Part shown: positions 26,856-36,139 of the stretch, piece after piece
How positions within the stretch are numbered: the stretch's first letter is position 1
How the letters are laid out: each line of letters begins with the position of its first letter
DNA from: Achromobacter ruhlandii
Lineage (GTDB): Bacteria; Pseudomonadota; Gammaproteobacteria; Burkholderiales; Burkholderiaceae_B
Assembly: GCF_902859695.1 (NCBI RefSeq)
Contig: NZ_CADIJL010000006.1
Coordinates: 62,001 to 126,000, forward strand
DNA: 64,000 nt
Reading direction: 5' to 3'
Notes under the pieces: model-generated
Told to the model about the DNA's origin: nothing
Database searches by the model: none
The model's input: only the letters and a program-made list of their open reading frames with translations
Made by a program: the position numbers and the translations under genes

Positions 26856-27215
26856 TCAGGCGGCGAGCTTGAAGCCGGACCAGGTATCGTTGGCCGCCCG
26901 CGGCAGCGGTTGCGCCAGCCGCGCGTCATCGGGCGTGTGCACGATGGTCAGGCGGGTGCCGCCGTCGGCGTTGGGGCTGAGCTGGAACGTGACCACGCTT
27001 GCCAGGCAGGGCGGCAGCGTCTCGCGCATGCGGTAGCGGATTTCGACGCCCGGGGTGGCGGCCAGCGGCTCGGGGTCGGCCAGCGCGCCGTCCGGCAGCC
27101 ATTGCTCGCGCAGGGCGGGAACGCTGATCGCGCGCCAGACTTTCTCGGGCGGCGCATCCAGGTCGTAATCGAGCACCAGCGCGGTGTCCTGCGGGGCGGG
27201 GGCCGTCGGGGTCAT
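26856..27215 (-). CDS. SRPBCC domain protein (AHSA1-like)
   Basis: A 119-residue START/Bet v1-like protein. It starts with the typical [17 protein letters not shown] and WLPD segments and ends with a strand carrying [12 protein letters not shown]1-like proteins of this size bind small hydrophobic ligands; many are paired with an ArsR regulator in one operon. Its ATG overlaps the ArsR stop (TGATG-type junction at 27212-27215), so the pair is coupled. Ligand unknown. Confidence 0.8.
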   Translation of the reverse strand: MTPTAPAPQDTALVLDYDLDAPPEKVWRAISVPALREQWLPDGALADPEPLAATPGVEIRYRMRETLPPCLASVVTFQLSPNADGGTRLTIVHTPDDARLAQPLPRAANDTWSGFKLAA

Positions 27216-27526
27216 TGGTCCATGTCCTTGAGCAGTGTCTTCAGGGCGTCGACGCGCGCCGGCCACCAGGCGCGGTACTTGGACAGCCACCCGGCGAGCA
27301 GCGCCAGCCCGTCCGGGTCGACCTGATAGTTGACGAAGCGTCCCTGGCGTTCCTCGCGCACCAGCCGCGCCTGGCGCAGCACCGCCAGGTGCTGCGAAAC
27401 CGCCGGCTGGCTGATGTCCAGGCCCTCGCGCAGCGCGCTGGCGTTCATGGCGCCCGCCGCCAGCTTGTCGAACAGCGCGCGGCGGGTGGGGTCGGCCAGA
27501 GCCTTGAAGATGTCGTTTTCGATCAT
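27212..27526 (-). CDS. ArsR-family transcriptional regulator
   Basis: A 104-residue winged helix-turn-helix regulator. Marks are IFKALADPTRRALFDKL, the recognition helix ISQPAVSQHLAVLRQARLV and the wing EERQGRFVNYQV. It lacks the Cys-x-Cys or His clusters of metal sensors, so it belongs to the group that regulates SRPBCC genes. First gene of the two-gene operon. A perfect 9-bp inverted repeat directly upstream (27528-27557) is its probable operator for self-control. Confidence 0.85.
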   Translation of the reverse strand: MIENDIFKALADPTRRALFDKLAAGAMNASALREGLDISQPAVSQHLAVLRQARLVREERQGRFVNYQVDPDGLALLAGWLSKYRAWWPARVDALKTLLKDMDQ

Positions 27527-27527
27527 G

Positions 27528-27557
27528 GCAACACATTAGCAAACACTTATGTGTTGC
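27528..27557. promoter_or_regulatory. ArsR operator: perfect inverted repeat
   Basis: GCAACACAT and ATGTGTTGC are perfectly complementary across a 12-base spacer. The repeat begins 2 bp upstream of the arsR start codon and so would cover its promoter and translation start. Autoregulation is inferred. Confidence 0.72.
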
Positions 27558-27600
27558 GCAAGCCCTGACCGGCCGGGGCTTGCGCGCGCCGTCGCCCCTC

Positions 27601-28656
27601 TCAGTGGATGGTGCGGGACCCCTTGCGGGCGCGCTTGACCTCGTACATGCGGGCGTCGGCCAGGCGCACCGCTTCCTCGGCCGTCAGGCCGCGCGGGTCC
27701 AGCGCCACCACGCCGACGCTGGCGCCCTCATACGCCAGGGCCGCCTCGCCGAGCTGGAAGCGGCCCACGGTGGCGGCGGTGGCGCGGTCCTCCAGCGACC
27801 GGGCGGCCTCTTCGGCGTCGCCGCGTTCGGCCTCGTGCCCCGGCGCCGCGTCGCCGCGCGCCAGCGCGGGGCCGGGCCCGATCAGCACGAACTCGTCCCC
27901 GCCCAGCCGGCCCACCATGTCGGAGGCGCGCAGCGCCATCGCCAGGCGCCGCGCGATTTCCCGCAGGAAGACATCGCCCTGCTGATGGCCATGGGTATCG
28001 TTGATGCCCTTGAATCCGTCCAGGTCGACCATGCCCACCAGCACGCTGCCGCCTTCGCGCAGGGCGCGGCCGCGCAGGCGGTCCAGTTCCTCGTACAAGG
28101 CGCGGCGGTTGGGCAGGCCGGTCAGCGGATCGGTCAGGGCGAAGGCCATCAACTTGGCGTTGGCATCGCGCAACTGCGCGACAAGTTGTTCGCGTTCGAT
28201 GAAGTTGGCGATCACGTTGGAGAACAGCCGCAGGATCGATTCGGCCTGGGGCGCGATCGCGCGCTGGCTGGCGCTGGCGCCGCACAGGGTGCCCAGCAAG
28301 AGGCCGTCGTCGGTGCGGATCGGCGCGCTGACGTAGGTCTGGATGCCGAGCTGGCGGGCCGCGTCGGAGTCGGGCCAGCAGGCGCCGACGTCGCTGGTGG
28401 CCATGCGGCCCTCCGCCAGCGCGCGCTTGCACAGGGTGTCCGCCCACGGCACCGACAGGCCTTCGGCGATTTGCAGCGTGCCGGCATTGCGCGCGTAACG
28501 CACGTGCTGCAGGTCGGCTTCCAGGTCGATCGACGTGAGGTAGGTGGACTCCAGGCCGGTCACGGCCCCGAGCATGTCCAGGAGGGGGCGCGTCAACTGT
28601 TCGACCGATTTGGCGGCCTGCAGCGACGCCGAAAGTTCGGCGAGTATCGGGTCCAA
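27601..28656 (-). CDS. GAF-GGDEF diguanylate cyclase
   Basis: A 351-residue cytoplasmic c-di-GMP synthase. An N-terminal GAF domain (residues about 20-155; SIDLEADLQHVRYARNAG, YVSAPIRTDDGLLLGTLCGA) is followed by a GGDEF domain with an intact GGDEF at 252-256. Five residues before it is RASD (243-246), a canonical RxxD inhibitory site, so product feedback is expected. I choose the TTG at 28656 because AGGGAGC precedes it at good spacing; a GTG at 28677 is an alternative. Divergent from the chemoreceptor gene. Confidence 0.82.
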   Translation of the reverse strand: MDPILAELSASLQAAKSVEQLTRPLLDMLGAVTGLESTYLTSIDLEADLQHVRYARNAGTLQIAEGLSVPWADTLCKRALAEGRMATSDVGACWPDSDAARQLGIQTYVSAPIRTDDGLLLGTLCGASASQRAIAPQAESILRLFSNVIANFIEREQLVAQLRDANAKLMAFALTDPLTGLPNRRALYEELDRLRGRALREGGSVLVGMVDLDGFKGINDTHGHQQGDVFLREIARRLAMALRASDMVGRLGGDEFVLIGPGPALARGDAAPGHEAERGDAEEAARSLEDRATAATVGRFQLGEAALAYEGASVGVVALDPRGLTAEEAVRLADARMYEVKRARKGSRTIH

Positions 28657-28920
28657 CGAAAGCTCCCTGCGTATCACTGTGGCGATGCCGCTCCCGCGCG
28701 TCCAGGCGCGTCGTCGCATGCCCGGGCCGCGGTCCGGCCCAACCCCGATTATGCCTTGCCAGGATGGCGGCAACGCCTGTCTTGCGCGGGCGCGTGTCCG
28801 GGCCGGTCGCCCGGCCTAAAGTCCCTAGCGGCATTGCCGTAAGCCTGGGTGGCGCGGAGCTTATCGCGTACCTGGATACCCGTGCCCTCCGGCCCGGGCA
28901 GTTGCAGTAAGAAGACAAGC

Positions 28921-30765
28921 ATGAAAATCACCTCGTTGCGCAACAGGATCCTGTTGATCACCTGTTTCACCGTCATCGGCGCCCTGGCGCTTTCGGGCAT
29001 CGCGATCTATCACATCGTGCGCGACAACATGATGGCCACCATCTCCGCGGACCTGGACGCCATCGCCGCCGGCAACGCCAGCGCCATCGACCGCTGGTCG
29101 GCGGACAAGGCCCAGGCCGTGTCCGCCACCGCCGCCGTGGTCGAGAAGGGCGACCCGCGCGGCCTGACCCGGCTCATGGGCGAGACCAACGGCTTTCCCA
29201 TCACCAGCATCGGCTGGAGCGACAAGAGTTATTTCTCGACCGCGCAGACGCCGCCCGACTACGACCCCACGGCGCGCCCCTGGTACAAGAGCGCCGTGGC
29301 CGCCGGCAAGCTGACCGTCACCAAGCCCTATGGCGACTCGGGCACCGGCAAGCCGTACGTGGCGTTCACCGCGCCGATCGTGCGCAACGGCCAGACCACC
29401 GGCGCCATCAGCGGCGCGGTGGCGCTGGACGGCATCAAGGACGTCATCAAGGCCATCCGCCCCACGCCCGCCAGCACCGCGTTCGTGCTGGCCAGCGACG
29501 GCCAGGTGATCTCGCACGTCGATGACAAGCTGGCGCTCAAACCCTCGACCGACGTGGCCGCCGGCCTCACGCCGGTCGCGCTGGCCGAAATGGCGCGCGA
29601 CGGCGCCGCGCCGATGGCGCTGAGCCTGGGCGGCGTTCCCAAGCTGCTCAAGGCCCGCCGCATCCCTGGCACCGACTGGTTCCTGGTGATCGCGCTGGAC
29701 GAGGCCGAGGCCACCGCCGGCCTGTCGCAGGTGTTCAACGCCACGCTGGTCTCGCTGGTGGTGCTGACGCTGGTGGCGGTGCTGCTGGCCAGCGTGGTGA
29801 CCTCGCGCGCCTTCAAGCGTCTGTCGGCGGTGCGCGACGCGATGGACACCATCGGCTCCGGCAACGGCGACATGACGCACCGGCTGGCGGTGGTGGGCCA
29901 TGACGAAGTGGCGCAGATCTCGTCGTCGTTCAATGCGTTTGTCGACAAGATCAGCCACGTGATGCTGGATGTGCGCAGCGGCGTGCATTCCATGACCTCG
30001 GCCACGCGCGAGATCGAGATGGGCAACCGCGACCTGTCGCAGCGCACCGAAGTGTCGGCCGGCTCGTTGCAGGAAACGTCGTCGGCGCTGACCGAGCTGA
30101 CCTCCAGCGTGCGCCAGACCGAAGAGGCCGCCGAGCACGCCACCCGCCTGGCGACCGAGGCCAGCCTGGCGGCCGAGCGCGGCGGCCAGGTGGTGACCGA
30201 TGCCGTCACCACCATGGGCGCGATCGCGCAATCGTCCGAGCGCATCACCGAGATCATCAGCGTGATCGACGGTATTGCCTTCCAGACCAACATCCTGGCG
30301 CTGAACGCGGCGGTGGAAGCCGCGCGCGCCGGCGAGCAGGGCCGCGGCTTTGCCGTGGTGGCGGGCGAGGTGCGCACGCTGGCGCAGCGCAGCGCCGCCT
30401 CGGCGCAGGAAATCCGCGCGCTGATCCAGGCCTCGGTGCAGAACGTCAAGAGCGGCACCGAGCGGGTGCAGGCCGCCGGCTCGACCATGAACGAGATCGT
30501 CGAAGGCGTGTCGCGCGTTCAGAAACTTGTCAGTGAGATCCACGGCGCCATGGCCGAGCAGAGCGTGGGCATCAGCCAGATCGACCGCAGCGTGTCCGAG
30601 ATGGACCAGGCCACGCAGCAGAACGCGGCGCTGGTGGAGCAGTCGGCCGCGGCCTCGGCCATGCTGAGCGACCAGGCCGGCGCGCTGGCCGGCACCGTGG
30701 CCCTGTTCAAACTGCGGGAGGACTCGCAAGCCGCCGCGCCCCGAATGGCCGCGCTGCCCGCCTGA
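28921..30765 (+). CDS. Methyl-accepting chemotaxis protein
   Basis: A 614-residue chemoreceptor. Membrane helix 1 is at about residues 8-30. It is followed by a periplasmic dCache domain with the amine/amino-acid-type core ([18 protein letters not shown] and [19 protein letters not shown]), then membrane helix 2 at about 278-300, HAMP, and a signalling domain with the hairpin tip [28 protein letters not shown]. There is no C-terminal NWETF pentapeptide. Ligand unknown; the ARPWY motif suggests a small amine or amino acid. No che genes nearby. Confidence 0.88.
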   Translation: MKITSLRNRILLITCFTVIGALALSGIAIYHIVRDNMMATISADLDAIAAGNASAIDRWSADKAQAVSATAAVVEKGDPRGLTRLMGETNGFPITSIGWSDKSYFSTAQTPPDYDPTARPWYKSAVAAGKLTVTKPYGDSGTGKPYVAFTAPIVRNGQTTGAISGAVALDGIKDVIKAIRPTPASTAFVLASDGQVISHVDDKLALKPSTDVAAGLTPVALAEMARDGAAPMALSLGGVPKLLKARRIPGTDWFLVIALDEAEATAGLSQVFNATLVSLVVLTLVAVLLASVVTSRAFKRLSAVRDAMDTIGSGNGDMTHRLAVVGHDEVAQISSSFNAFVDKISHVMLDVRSGVHSMTSATREIEMGNRDLSQRTEVSAGSLQETSSALTELTSSVRQTEEAAEHATRLATEASLAAERGGQVVTDAVTTMGAIAQSSERITEIISVIDGIAFQTNILALNAAVEAARAGEQGRGFAVVAGEVRTLAQRSAASAQEIRALIQASVQNVKSGTERVQAAGSTMNEIVEGVSRVQKLVSEIHGAMAEQSVGISQIDRSVSEMDQATQQNAALVEQSAAASAMLSDQAGALAGTVALFKLREDSQAAAPRMAALPA

Positions 30766-30780
30766 GCAGGCCCTGCGCTT

Positions 30781-30802
30781 TCCGGCGGCGCCTGCCGCCG
30801 GA
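30781..30802 (+). repeat. Perfect palindromic hairpin, copy 2
   Basis: The same 9-bp arms as at 21354 (TCCGGCGGC and GCCGCCGGA) around GCCT, 15 bp after the chemoreceptor stop. No T-run follows. The two copies differ only in the 4-base loop. Confidence 0.6.
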
Positions 30803-31188
30803 TGCCGCCGCGCCACGCCGCGTATGTCGCGGCGCCTGCCGGCCGCCATGCCGACGCCCGCCTCGTGCCGCGTCGGTTTTTTTTCGCCCTTCGCGCCGTG
30901 CCGAGATTGGCGATAACCCGGGGTGTTGCCGCCGGCCGCTTTCAGTTTGACATCAATTCAGGAAGCAGTCAGCTGAAAACCGCGAGCACTACGGGAAAGC
31001 GATAAGTGTTTGACGCGTTTCGCCACAAAAAGCGAAAGCGGATTGGAAGTGTCGCTCTCTACTATCTGCCGACCCGTCCGCAGCACCGAAATTTTCAGCG
31101 GCAAGACAGGCGGGAAAGCCAGGCCGATTGCAAGGATCGGCTGGAGAAAAACAAGCGAGAAAGCGCATTGCCTGGGAGGGCGCGTCGT
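30803..31188. other. Upstream region of tctBA
   Basis: 386 bp with a drop in GC content from about 30940 to 31170, unlike the surrounding genes. A TTGACA hexamer is at 30948-30953 without a good -10 at standard spacing. It holds the tctBA promoter. A reading frame runs into tctB from 31006, but its composition is not coding-like, and GGGAGGG sits before the ATG at 31189. Confidence 0.5.
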
Positions 31189-31617
31189 ATGTACTTAAGC
31201 AATAGAAACTTCGTTGCGGGGCTCTTCATGATCGCCTTCGCCCTGTTGTTCGGGCTGGCGGCATTGAAGTATCAATTGGGGACTTTCAGCCGGTCGGGGC
31301 CTGGCCTGTTCCCGCTCATGGTCAGCTCGCTGCTGGGCGTGATCGGGGTGATCTCGGTGGTGCGTTCGCGCTTCGTGCCGCCCGTGCCGCTGAGCTACAG
31401 CATCAAGAACATCGCCATCATCATGCTGAGTCTGTGCGGCTTCGCGGTGGTGTCCGGCCTGATCAACATGATCGTCGGCATCGTCTTCTTGGTGTTCTGC
31501 TCCACCTTGGCGGGCACCTCGTATTCGCTGGTGCGCAACGTCAAGATCTCGCTGGGCCTGATCGCGGTGGCGTTCGCCTTCCGCAACCTGCTCGGCCTGA
31601 ACCTGCCGCTGTTCTGA
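31189..31617 (+). CDS. tctB: Tripartite tricarboxylate transporter small subunit TctB
   Basis: A 142-residue protein with four predicted membrane helices (for example FVAGLFMIAFALLFGLAAL and LFPLMVSSLLGVIGVISVV), the usual size and shape of TctB. The motif RSGPGLFPLMVS is typical of the family. It pairs with TctA in the inner membrane and takes substrate from a periplasmic TctC/Bug receptor. Start ATG at 31189 with the ribosome site GGGAGGG. The tctA gene follows after 13 bp. Confidence 0.85.
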   Translation: MYLSNRNFVAGLFMIAFALLFGLAALKYQLGTFSRSGPGLFPLMVSSLLGVIGVISVVRSRFVPPVPLSYSIKNIAIIMLSLCGFAVVSGLINMIVGIVFLVFCSTLAGTSYSLVRNVKISLGLIAVAFAFRNLLGLNLPLF

Positions 31618-31630
31618 GGGGAGAGACGCC

Positions 31631-33145
31631 ATGATGGAGATGTTCAACAACCTCGCGTTCGGTTTCGAGCACGCGCTGACCCTGCAGAACCTGATGTACT
31701 GCGCCATCGGCTGCGTGGTCGGCACGCTGGTCGGCCTGCTGCCGGGCCTGGGCCCGCTGTCGACCATCAGCCTGCTGCTGCCGCTGACCTATTCCATTCC
31801 CACCGGCGGCGCGTTGATCATGCTGGCCGGCATCTACTACGGCGCGCAGTACGGCGATAGCGTCAGCGCGATCACGATGAAGATCCCGCATGCGAGCAGT
31901 ATCGTCGCCTGCATCGACGGGTATCAGATGAACCTGAAGGGCAAGACCGGCCTGGCCTTGTTCACCGCGGGCGTGTCGAGCTTCATCGGCGGCACCGTGG
32001 CGATCGTGGTGCTGTCGACCATGGCGCCGGCGCTGGGCGAAGTCGGTCTGCTGTTTGGCCCGGCCGACTACTGCGCGCTGATGCTGCTGGGCTTTTTCTG
32101 CGTCAGCTTCGTCAGCAGCGGCAGCCTGCTCAATGGCCTGGCGATGGCGATGATCGGCATTCTGCTGGGCGTGATCGGCACCGACGTCAACAGCGGCGTG
32201 GCGCGCTACACCATGGACCTGGCCTTCCTGCAGGACGGCGTGGGCCTGATCAGCATCGCGCTGGGCTGCTTCGGCATCGCCGAGATCGTCAAGAACCTGG
32301 ATAACCGCAACACGCTGACGCCGTTCAACGGCAAGATCAAGCTGATCCCGACGTGGCCCGAGTTCAAGCGCATCCTGCCCAGCGCGCTGCGCGGCAGCGT
32401 GGTCGGTTCGGTGCTGGGCATCCTGCCCGGCGGCGGCCCGACCATCGCGCAGTTCGCCGCCTACGCGGCCGACAAGCGCTTCAGCAAGTACCGCCACGAG
32501 ATCGGCAGCGGCGCCATCGAAGGCGTGGCGGGCCAGGCGGCGGCCGACGAAGCGGCGGCGCGCACCAGCTTCATCCCGCTGATGGCCATCGGGATCCCCG
32601 AGAACGCCGTCATGGCGCTGATGCTGGCCGCCTTCATCGTCAAGGGCATCCAGCCCGGCCCCAACATGATCGGCACCCACCCCGACCTGTTCTGGGGCCT
32701 GGTGGCCAGCATGTGGGTGGGCAACTGCTTCCTGCTGATCCTGAACGTGCCGCTGGTGCGCTACTGGCTGTCGGTGTTCAAGATTCCGTACACGGTGCTG
32801 TTCCCGGCGATCCTGTTCTTCTGCTGCATCGGCACGTTCAGCATCAACAACAACCTGGACGACATCTACATCACGGCGATCTTCGGCCTGATCGGCTACC
32901 TGTTCCTGCGCCTGGGCATGGAAGCCGCGCCGCTGATGCTGGGCTTCATCCTCGGCCCGATGCTGGAAGAGAACTTCCGCCGCGCCATGCTGCTCAGCCG
33001 CGGCGAGTTCAGCATCTTCCTGACGCGGCCCATCAGCGGCACGCTGCTGGCGCTGATCGGCGCGGCCGTGGTGTGGCAACTGGTGTCGTTCCTGCGCAAG
33101 GCGCGCAAGGCGCCCGCGCTGGAACAGGCGCCGGCCGAGCCCTGA
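31631..33145 (+). CDS. tctA: Tripartite tricarboxylate transporter large subunit TctA
   Basis: A 504-residue permease with about 12 membrane helices. Family signatures are GLLPGLGPLSTISLLLPLT near the start, YYGAQYGDSVSAI, and the repeat-half signature LGILPGGGPTIAQF with PENAVMALML later. Sodium- or proton-coupled carboxylate uptake is expected. No receptor gene follows, so it probably borrows a Bug protein encoded elsewhere, for example the one at 21482. Convergent with the FAD monooxygenase gene across 50 bp. Confidence 0.88.
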   Translation: MMEMFNNLAFGFEHALTLQNLMYCAIGCVVGTLVGLLPGLGPLSTISLLLPLTYSIPTGGALIMLAGIYYGAQYGDSVSAITMKIPHASSIVACIDGYQMNLKGKTGLALFTAGVSSFIGGTVAIVVLSTMAPALGEVGLLFGPADYCALMLLGFFCVSFVSSGSLLNGLAMAMIGILLGVIGTDVNSGVARYTMDLAFLQDGVGLISIALGCFGIAEIVKNLDNRNTLTPFNGKIKLIPTWPEFKRILPSALRGSVVGSVLGILPGGGPTIAQFAAYAADKRFSKYRHEIGSGAIEGVAGQAAADEAAARTSFIPLMAIGIPENAVMALMLAAFIVKGIQPGPNMIGTHPDLFWGLVASMWVGNCFLLILNVPLVRYWLSVFKIPYTVLFPAILFFCCIGTFSINNNLDDIYITAIFGLIGYLFLRLGMEAAPLMLGFILGPMLEENFRRAMLLSRGEFSIFLTRPISGTLLALIGAAVVWQLVSFLRKARKAPALEQAPAEP

Positions 33146-33195
33146 GGCGGCGGGGTTGCGGGCCTGCGCGGCGTTGCTTCTCGCGCGAGCAGGCC

Positions 33196-34392
33196 CTAGC
33201 CCCTGCCGGTGACGCGGGCGGCGGCCTCGGCCGATTGTTGGACGGCCCGGTCGCCGCGAGCGCGCAGATCCACTTCATAGTCTTGCAAGGCCTGCCCCAG
33301 CGGCAGGCCTTTGCACACCTGCGCCAGCCGCGTCGCCAGCGATTGCGCATCGGCCAGGGCGGTGTTGGCGCCCAGGCCGCCCGCCGGGCTCATCGCATGC
33401 ACCGCGTCGCCCAGGAACGTCAGCCCGGCTTGCGTCCATCGCGGCAGGGGCGGCGCCTGGTAGACGGTCTTGAGCGCGATGCCGCGCGGATCGCTGGCGG
33501 CCGCCATGGCGGCCAGCGCGGGATGCACCGGCGCCAGCAGGCGCTGCGCGGCTTGCTGCCAGCGCGCGCCCGTCGCGGTGTCGTCCCGCTGGCTCGCGCT
33601 GATCGCGGCGTCGTCCGCGCCCAGCACCGCGCGGCGCTCGCCGATGATGGCCCAGTACTGGTAGCCGGGCACCGCCGTCAGCGTGCAAGCCGGCGCGAGG
33701 CGCCGCGCCAGCGCCGGCAGCGCCGCCAGTTTCATGGCGTCCAGCACCAGCGCGTAGCCGGCGCCGAACACCACGCCGGCGCCATCGCGCAGGGCCGGCG
33801 GCAGGTCACCGGACGCGAGGCTGCCGGCCGGCGCCATGCCGAAGATCGTCACCGTGCCGCTATCCTCGGGCACGGCTAGCGGCAGGTGCTGGCGCCGCAG
33901 CGCCGAGTGCACGCCGTCGGCGGCCACCACCAGCGTGCCGGGCCGCGCGCGGATGCCTTCCAGGCGCGGGCCGCTGTCATCCATGCCCGCGCAGCCGTGG
34001 CCGAAATGCACGCGCCCTTCCAGGCCGGCCAGCAGGATCTCGCGCAGCGTCTGCCGGTGCGCCGAGCGGTCGGGCGGGGTGTCGGCGTCGTCCAGGCGCC
34101 AGGTGGCCGAGGCGCGTCGCGGCAGCGGCCGCAGTTGCGCGTCGAGCATCGCGCCGGGGTGGTCGTGGGTCGAGCAGCTTTGCTGGAACAGGGCGTACAG
34201 GTCCGGCGGCAGGCAGTGCGCCAGCGCCGCCTGGCCAGTGGCGTCGATGCGCAGGCGGTAGCCCTGCACCCGGCTGTCGGTGCGCGCGTCGCGCTCGTAG
34301 ACGTCGAAGTCGATGCCGACGCGCGCCAGCCCCTGCGCCAGGCACAGGCCGCCCAGGCCGGCGCCGATGATGGAAACGTGGAGATTCTGCAT
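33196..34392 (-). CDS. FAD-dependent aromatic-ring monooxygenase-like protein
   Basis: A 398-residue group A flavoprotein monooxygenase. The N-terminal dinucleotide motif is SIIGAGLGGLCLAQGLA, a central DG motif lies in VVAADGVHSALR, and the FAD ribityl motif is LTFLGDAVHAMSPAGGLGANTAL. Such enzymes hydroxylate aromatic or polyketide-like substrates with NAD(P)H. The gene is divergent from an AraC regulator across 69 bp, so induction by its substrate is likely. Substrate unknown. Confidence 0.8.
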   Translation of the reverse strand: MQNLHVSIIGAGLGGLCLAQGLARVGIDFDVYERDARTDSRVQGYRLRIDATGQAALAHCLPPDLYALFQQSCSTHDHPGAMLDAQLRPLPRRASATWRLDDADTPPDRSAHRQTLREILLAGLEGRVHFGHGCAGMDDSGPRLEGIRARPGTLVVAADGVHSALRRQHLPLAVPEDSGTVTIFGMAPAGSLASGDLPPALRDGAGVVFGAGYALVLDAMKLAALPALARRLAPACTLTAVPGYQYWAIIGERRAVLGADDAAISASQRDDTATGARWQQAAQRLLAPVHPALAAMAAASDPRGIALKTVYQAPPLPRWTQAGLTFLGDAVHAMSPAGGLGANTALADAQSLATRLAQVCKGLPLGQALQDYEVDLRARGDRAVQQSAEAAARVTGRG

Positions 34393-34461
34393 AATGTCCT
34401 CGAAGCAAGCCGGCGTTGCCGGCACCTCCACAGCTTGCGCGCAAGCGCGCCCGCGACGGTA

Positions 34462-35319
34462 ATGCCGGCGCGCCAACAAATGATGCGAACCCGCCAGACC
34501 GCTGCCCCCGCGCCCGACTACAGCGAATTGCTCGACGGCCCGGCCGTGTGCGTGTTCCATGGCGCCGACGCGCCCGGCAGCGAGTTCCGCCTGGGCTCGC
34601 GCGAATACGATTGGCATGCCCATGCCCGCGGGCAGTTGTTCGGGGTGGACAGCGGCGCGATGCGGGTGCGCACCGAGGCCGGCTCGTGGCTGCTGCCGCC
34701 GCAGCGCGCGGGCTGGATCCCGCCAGGGCTGCGGCATCGGGTCAGCGTGGCCGGGGCGGCCAGCGGCTGGGTGGCGCTGGTGCATCCGCAGGCCGCCGCG
34801 GCGTTGCCGGCGGCGCCCTGCGTGCTGGGGGTGGACGGGGTGTTGCGCGCCATGGTGCTGCGCGCGGCCGATTGGCCGGACAAGTTGGCGCTGGACCCGG
34901 CGCGCGCGCGCTTCGCGGCCGTGCTGCTCGACGAAATCGAGGCGGCGCCGCGCGAGCGGCTGCACCTGCCGTGGCCGCGCGACCGCCGGCTGGCCCGACT
35001 GGCGCAAGTCCTGGCGGAAAACCCGGCCGACAATCGGCCGCTGGAAGTTCTGGCCGCGCAGGCCGGGCTGGCGCCACGCACCGCGCAGCGACTGTTCCGC
35101 GAGGAAACGGGATTGGGCTTCGCGCAGTGGCGCCAGCAACTGCGCCTGATCCATGCGCTGGAGCGCTTGAGCGCGGGCCAGCCGGTGGCGCAGGTGGCCG
35201 ACGCGCTGGGCTATGCCACGCCCGGCAATTTCATCGCCATGTTCAAGCGCGCCTTCGGCATGACGCCGGGGCGGTACCTGCGGACGCCGCTGGGCGAGGG
35301 CGACGCGGCCATCGCCTGA
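34462..35319 (+). CDS. AraC-family transcriptional regulator
   Basis: A protein of about 285 residues with an N-terminal cupin (EYDWHAHARGQLFGVDSG, LLPPQRAGWIPPGLRHRV) and a C-terminal double helix-turn-helix (LEVLAAQAGLAPRTAQRLF, VAQVADALGYATPGNFIAMFKRAFGMTPGRYL). The cupin histidines resemble those of the NimR/YdeC-like group that regulate a neighbouring transporter or enzyme. Here the divergent neighbour is the flavin monooxygenase. Starts at 34462, 34480 and 34483 are possible; none has a strong ribosome site. Confidence 0.8.
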   Translation: MPARQQMMRTRQTAAPAPDYSELLDGPAVCVFHGADAPGSEFRLGSREYDWHAHARGQLFGVDSGAMRVRTEAGSWLLPPQRAGWIPPGLRHRVSVAGAASGWVALVHPQAAAALPAAPCVLGVDGVLRAMVLRAADWPDKLALDPARARFAAVLLDEIEAAPRERLHLPWPRDRRLARLAQVLAENPADNRPLEVLAAQAGLAPRTAQRLFREETGLGFAQWRQQLRLIHALERLSAGQPVAQVADALGYATPGNFIAMFKRAFGMTPGRYLRTPLGEGDAAIA

Positions 35320-35349
35320 TCCGCGCCGGGCATGGCCGGTTCGCGGCGT

Positions 35350-35700
35350 TCAACCGCCGAGCGCCGCCAGGTTCAGCGTGTGGCTGTGGCCGATCCACAC
35401 CGCGCAGTCGCGGTGGTCGCGCAGCGACTCGCCGGTGTTCGGATGCAGGAACACGTCCAGCGCGCCATGGTTGAGCGTCAGCCAGGTGAGCACGCGCGGC
35501 AACGCGGCTGGCGCGAAGGCGAGCTGGTAGCTCCATTGCGGGTGCGGGCCGACCGGGCGCTCGTGGAAGCGGCCCATCTGGATGCTGTCGCCGAAGGCGT
35601 CCAGCGCCTGTTCGCGCAGCGCCCAGGCCGCGTCGCGGCTGTCGGCGTTGAAGTAGACGTGGGCGTGCCAGCTATCGACGATGGCGGGGTCCAGGATCAT
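35350..35700 (-). CDS. DOPA 4,5-dioxygenase family protein
   Basis: A 116-residue protein of the DOPA-dioxygenase/YcfF-like family. It has the early His motif SWHAHVYFN, a central HERPVGPHPQWSYQLAF and the late motif LDVFLHPNTG, then DHRDCAVWIGHS. The repeated histidines are the metal ligands of this extradiol enzyme family; bacterial members act on unknown catechols. The start ATG at 35700 is 5 bp after the yciH stop, so the two are probably one operon. Confidence 0.8.
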   Translation of the reverse strand: MILDPAIVDSWHAHVYFNADSRDAAWALREQALDAFGDSIQMGRFHERPVGPHPQWSYQLAFAPAALPRVLTWLTLNHGALDVFLHPNTGESLRDHRDCAVWIGHSHTLNLAALGG

Positions 35701-35705
35701 GAGGG

Positions 35706-36065
35706 TCAACCTCCGGCGCGCTTGGCGCGATGGCCGAGTTTGTCGAGCGCGGCCAGGATGCGGTCGCAGTGATCGCCCTGCACCTCGATGACGCCGTCCT
35801 TGACGGTGCCGCCCGAGCCGCAGGCGGTGCGCAGCTGTTTGCCCAGCGCCGCCAGGGCGTCGTCGTCCAGCGGCAGGCCCTTGACCACGGTCACGGCCTT
35901 GCCGCCGCGGCCCTTGGTTTCGCGCGAGACGCGCACGCCGCCGGGCGCCGGCACGGGCCGGGCCGCCGCCTTGCACTGGCAATCGGCGAGCGGGCGGCGG
36001 CATTGCGGACACATCCGGCCGCCGTCGGTGGAGTAGACGAGTCCGCCTGGGGAGCTGCTTTTCAT
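35706..36065 (-). CDS. yciH: SUI1-domain translation factor YciH
   Basis: A 119-residue protein with an N-terminal zinc-finger-like CPQCRRPLADCQCK (four Cys) and a C-terminal SUI1/eIF1 domain (VSRETKGRGGKAVTVVKGLPL, LGKQLRTACGSGGTVKDGVIEVQGDH). YciH is the bacterial relative of eIF1 and influences start-site fidelity. First gene of a two-gene unit with the DOPA-dioxygenase-like protein. Confidence 0.85.
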   Translation of the reverse strand: MKSSSPGGLVYSTDGGRMCPQCRRPLADCQCKAAARPVPAPGGVRVSRETKGRGGKAVTVVKGLPLDDDALAALGKQLRTACGSGGTVKDGVIEVQGDHCDRILAALDKLGHRAKRAGG

Positions 36066-36139
36066 GGGTGATGCGTGAGATTGCGGTTCAGGCAGCCATT
36101 ATGCCGGAGCCGCCGCCGCGAGCCCGGCGCGGGCGGCGC

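Noticed and set aside
31006-31188. N-terminal extension of TctB from 31006
   Set aside because: The extra 61 residues are highly basic and not membrane-like, while GGGAGGG precedes the ATG at 31189 and the protein from there has normal TctB length.
33146-33195. Hairpin between tctA and the FAD monooxygenase gene as a terminator
   Set aside because: GGGCCTGC and GCAGGCCC can pair, but no T-run follows on either strand, so a classical terminator is not supported.
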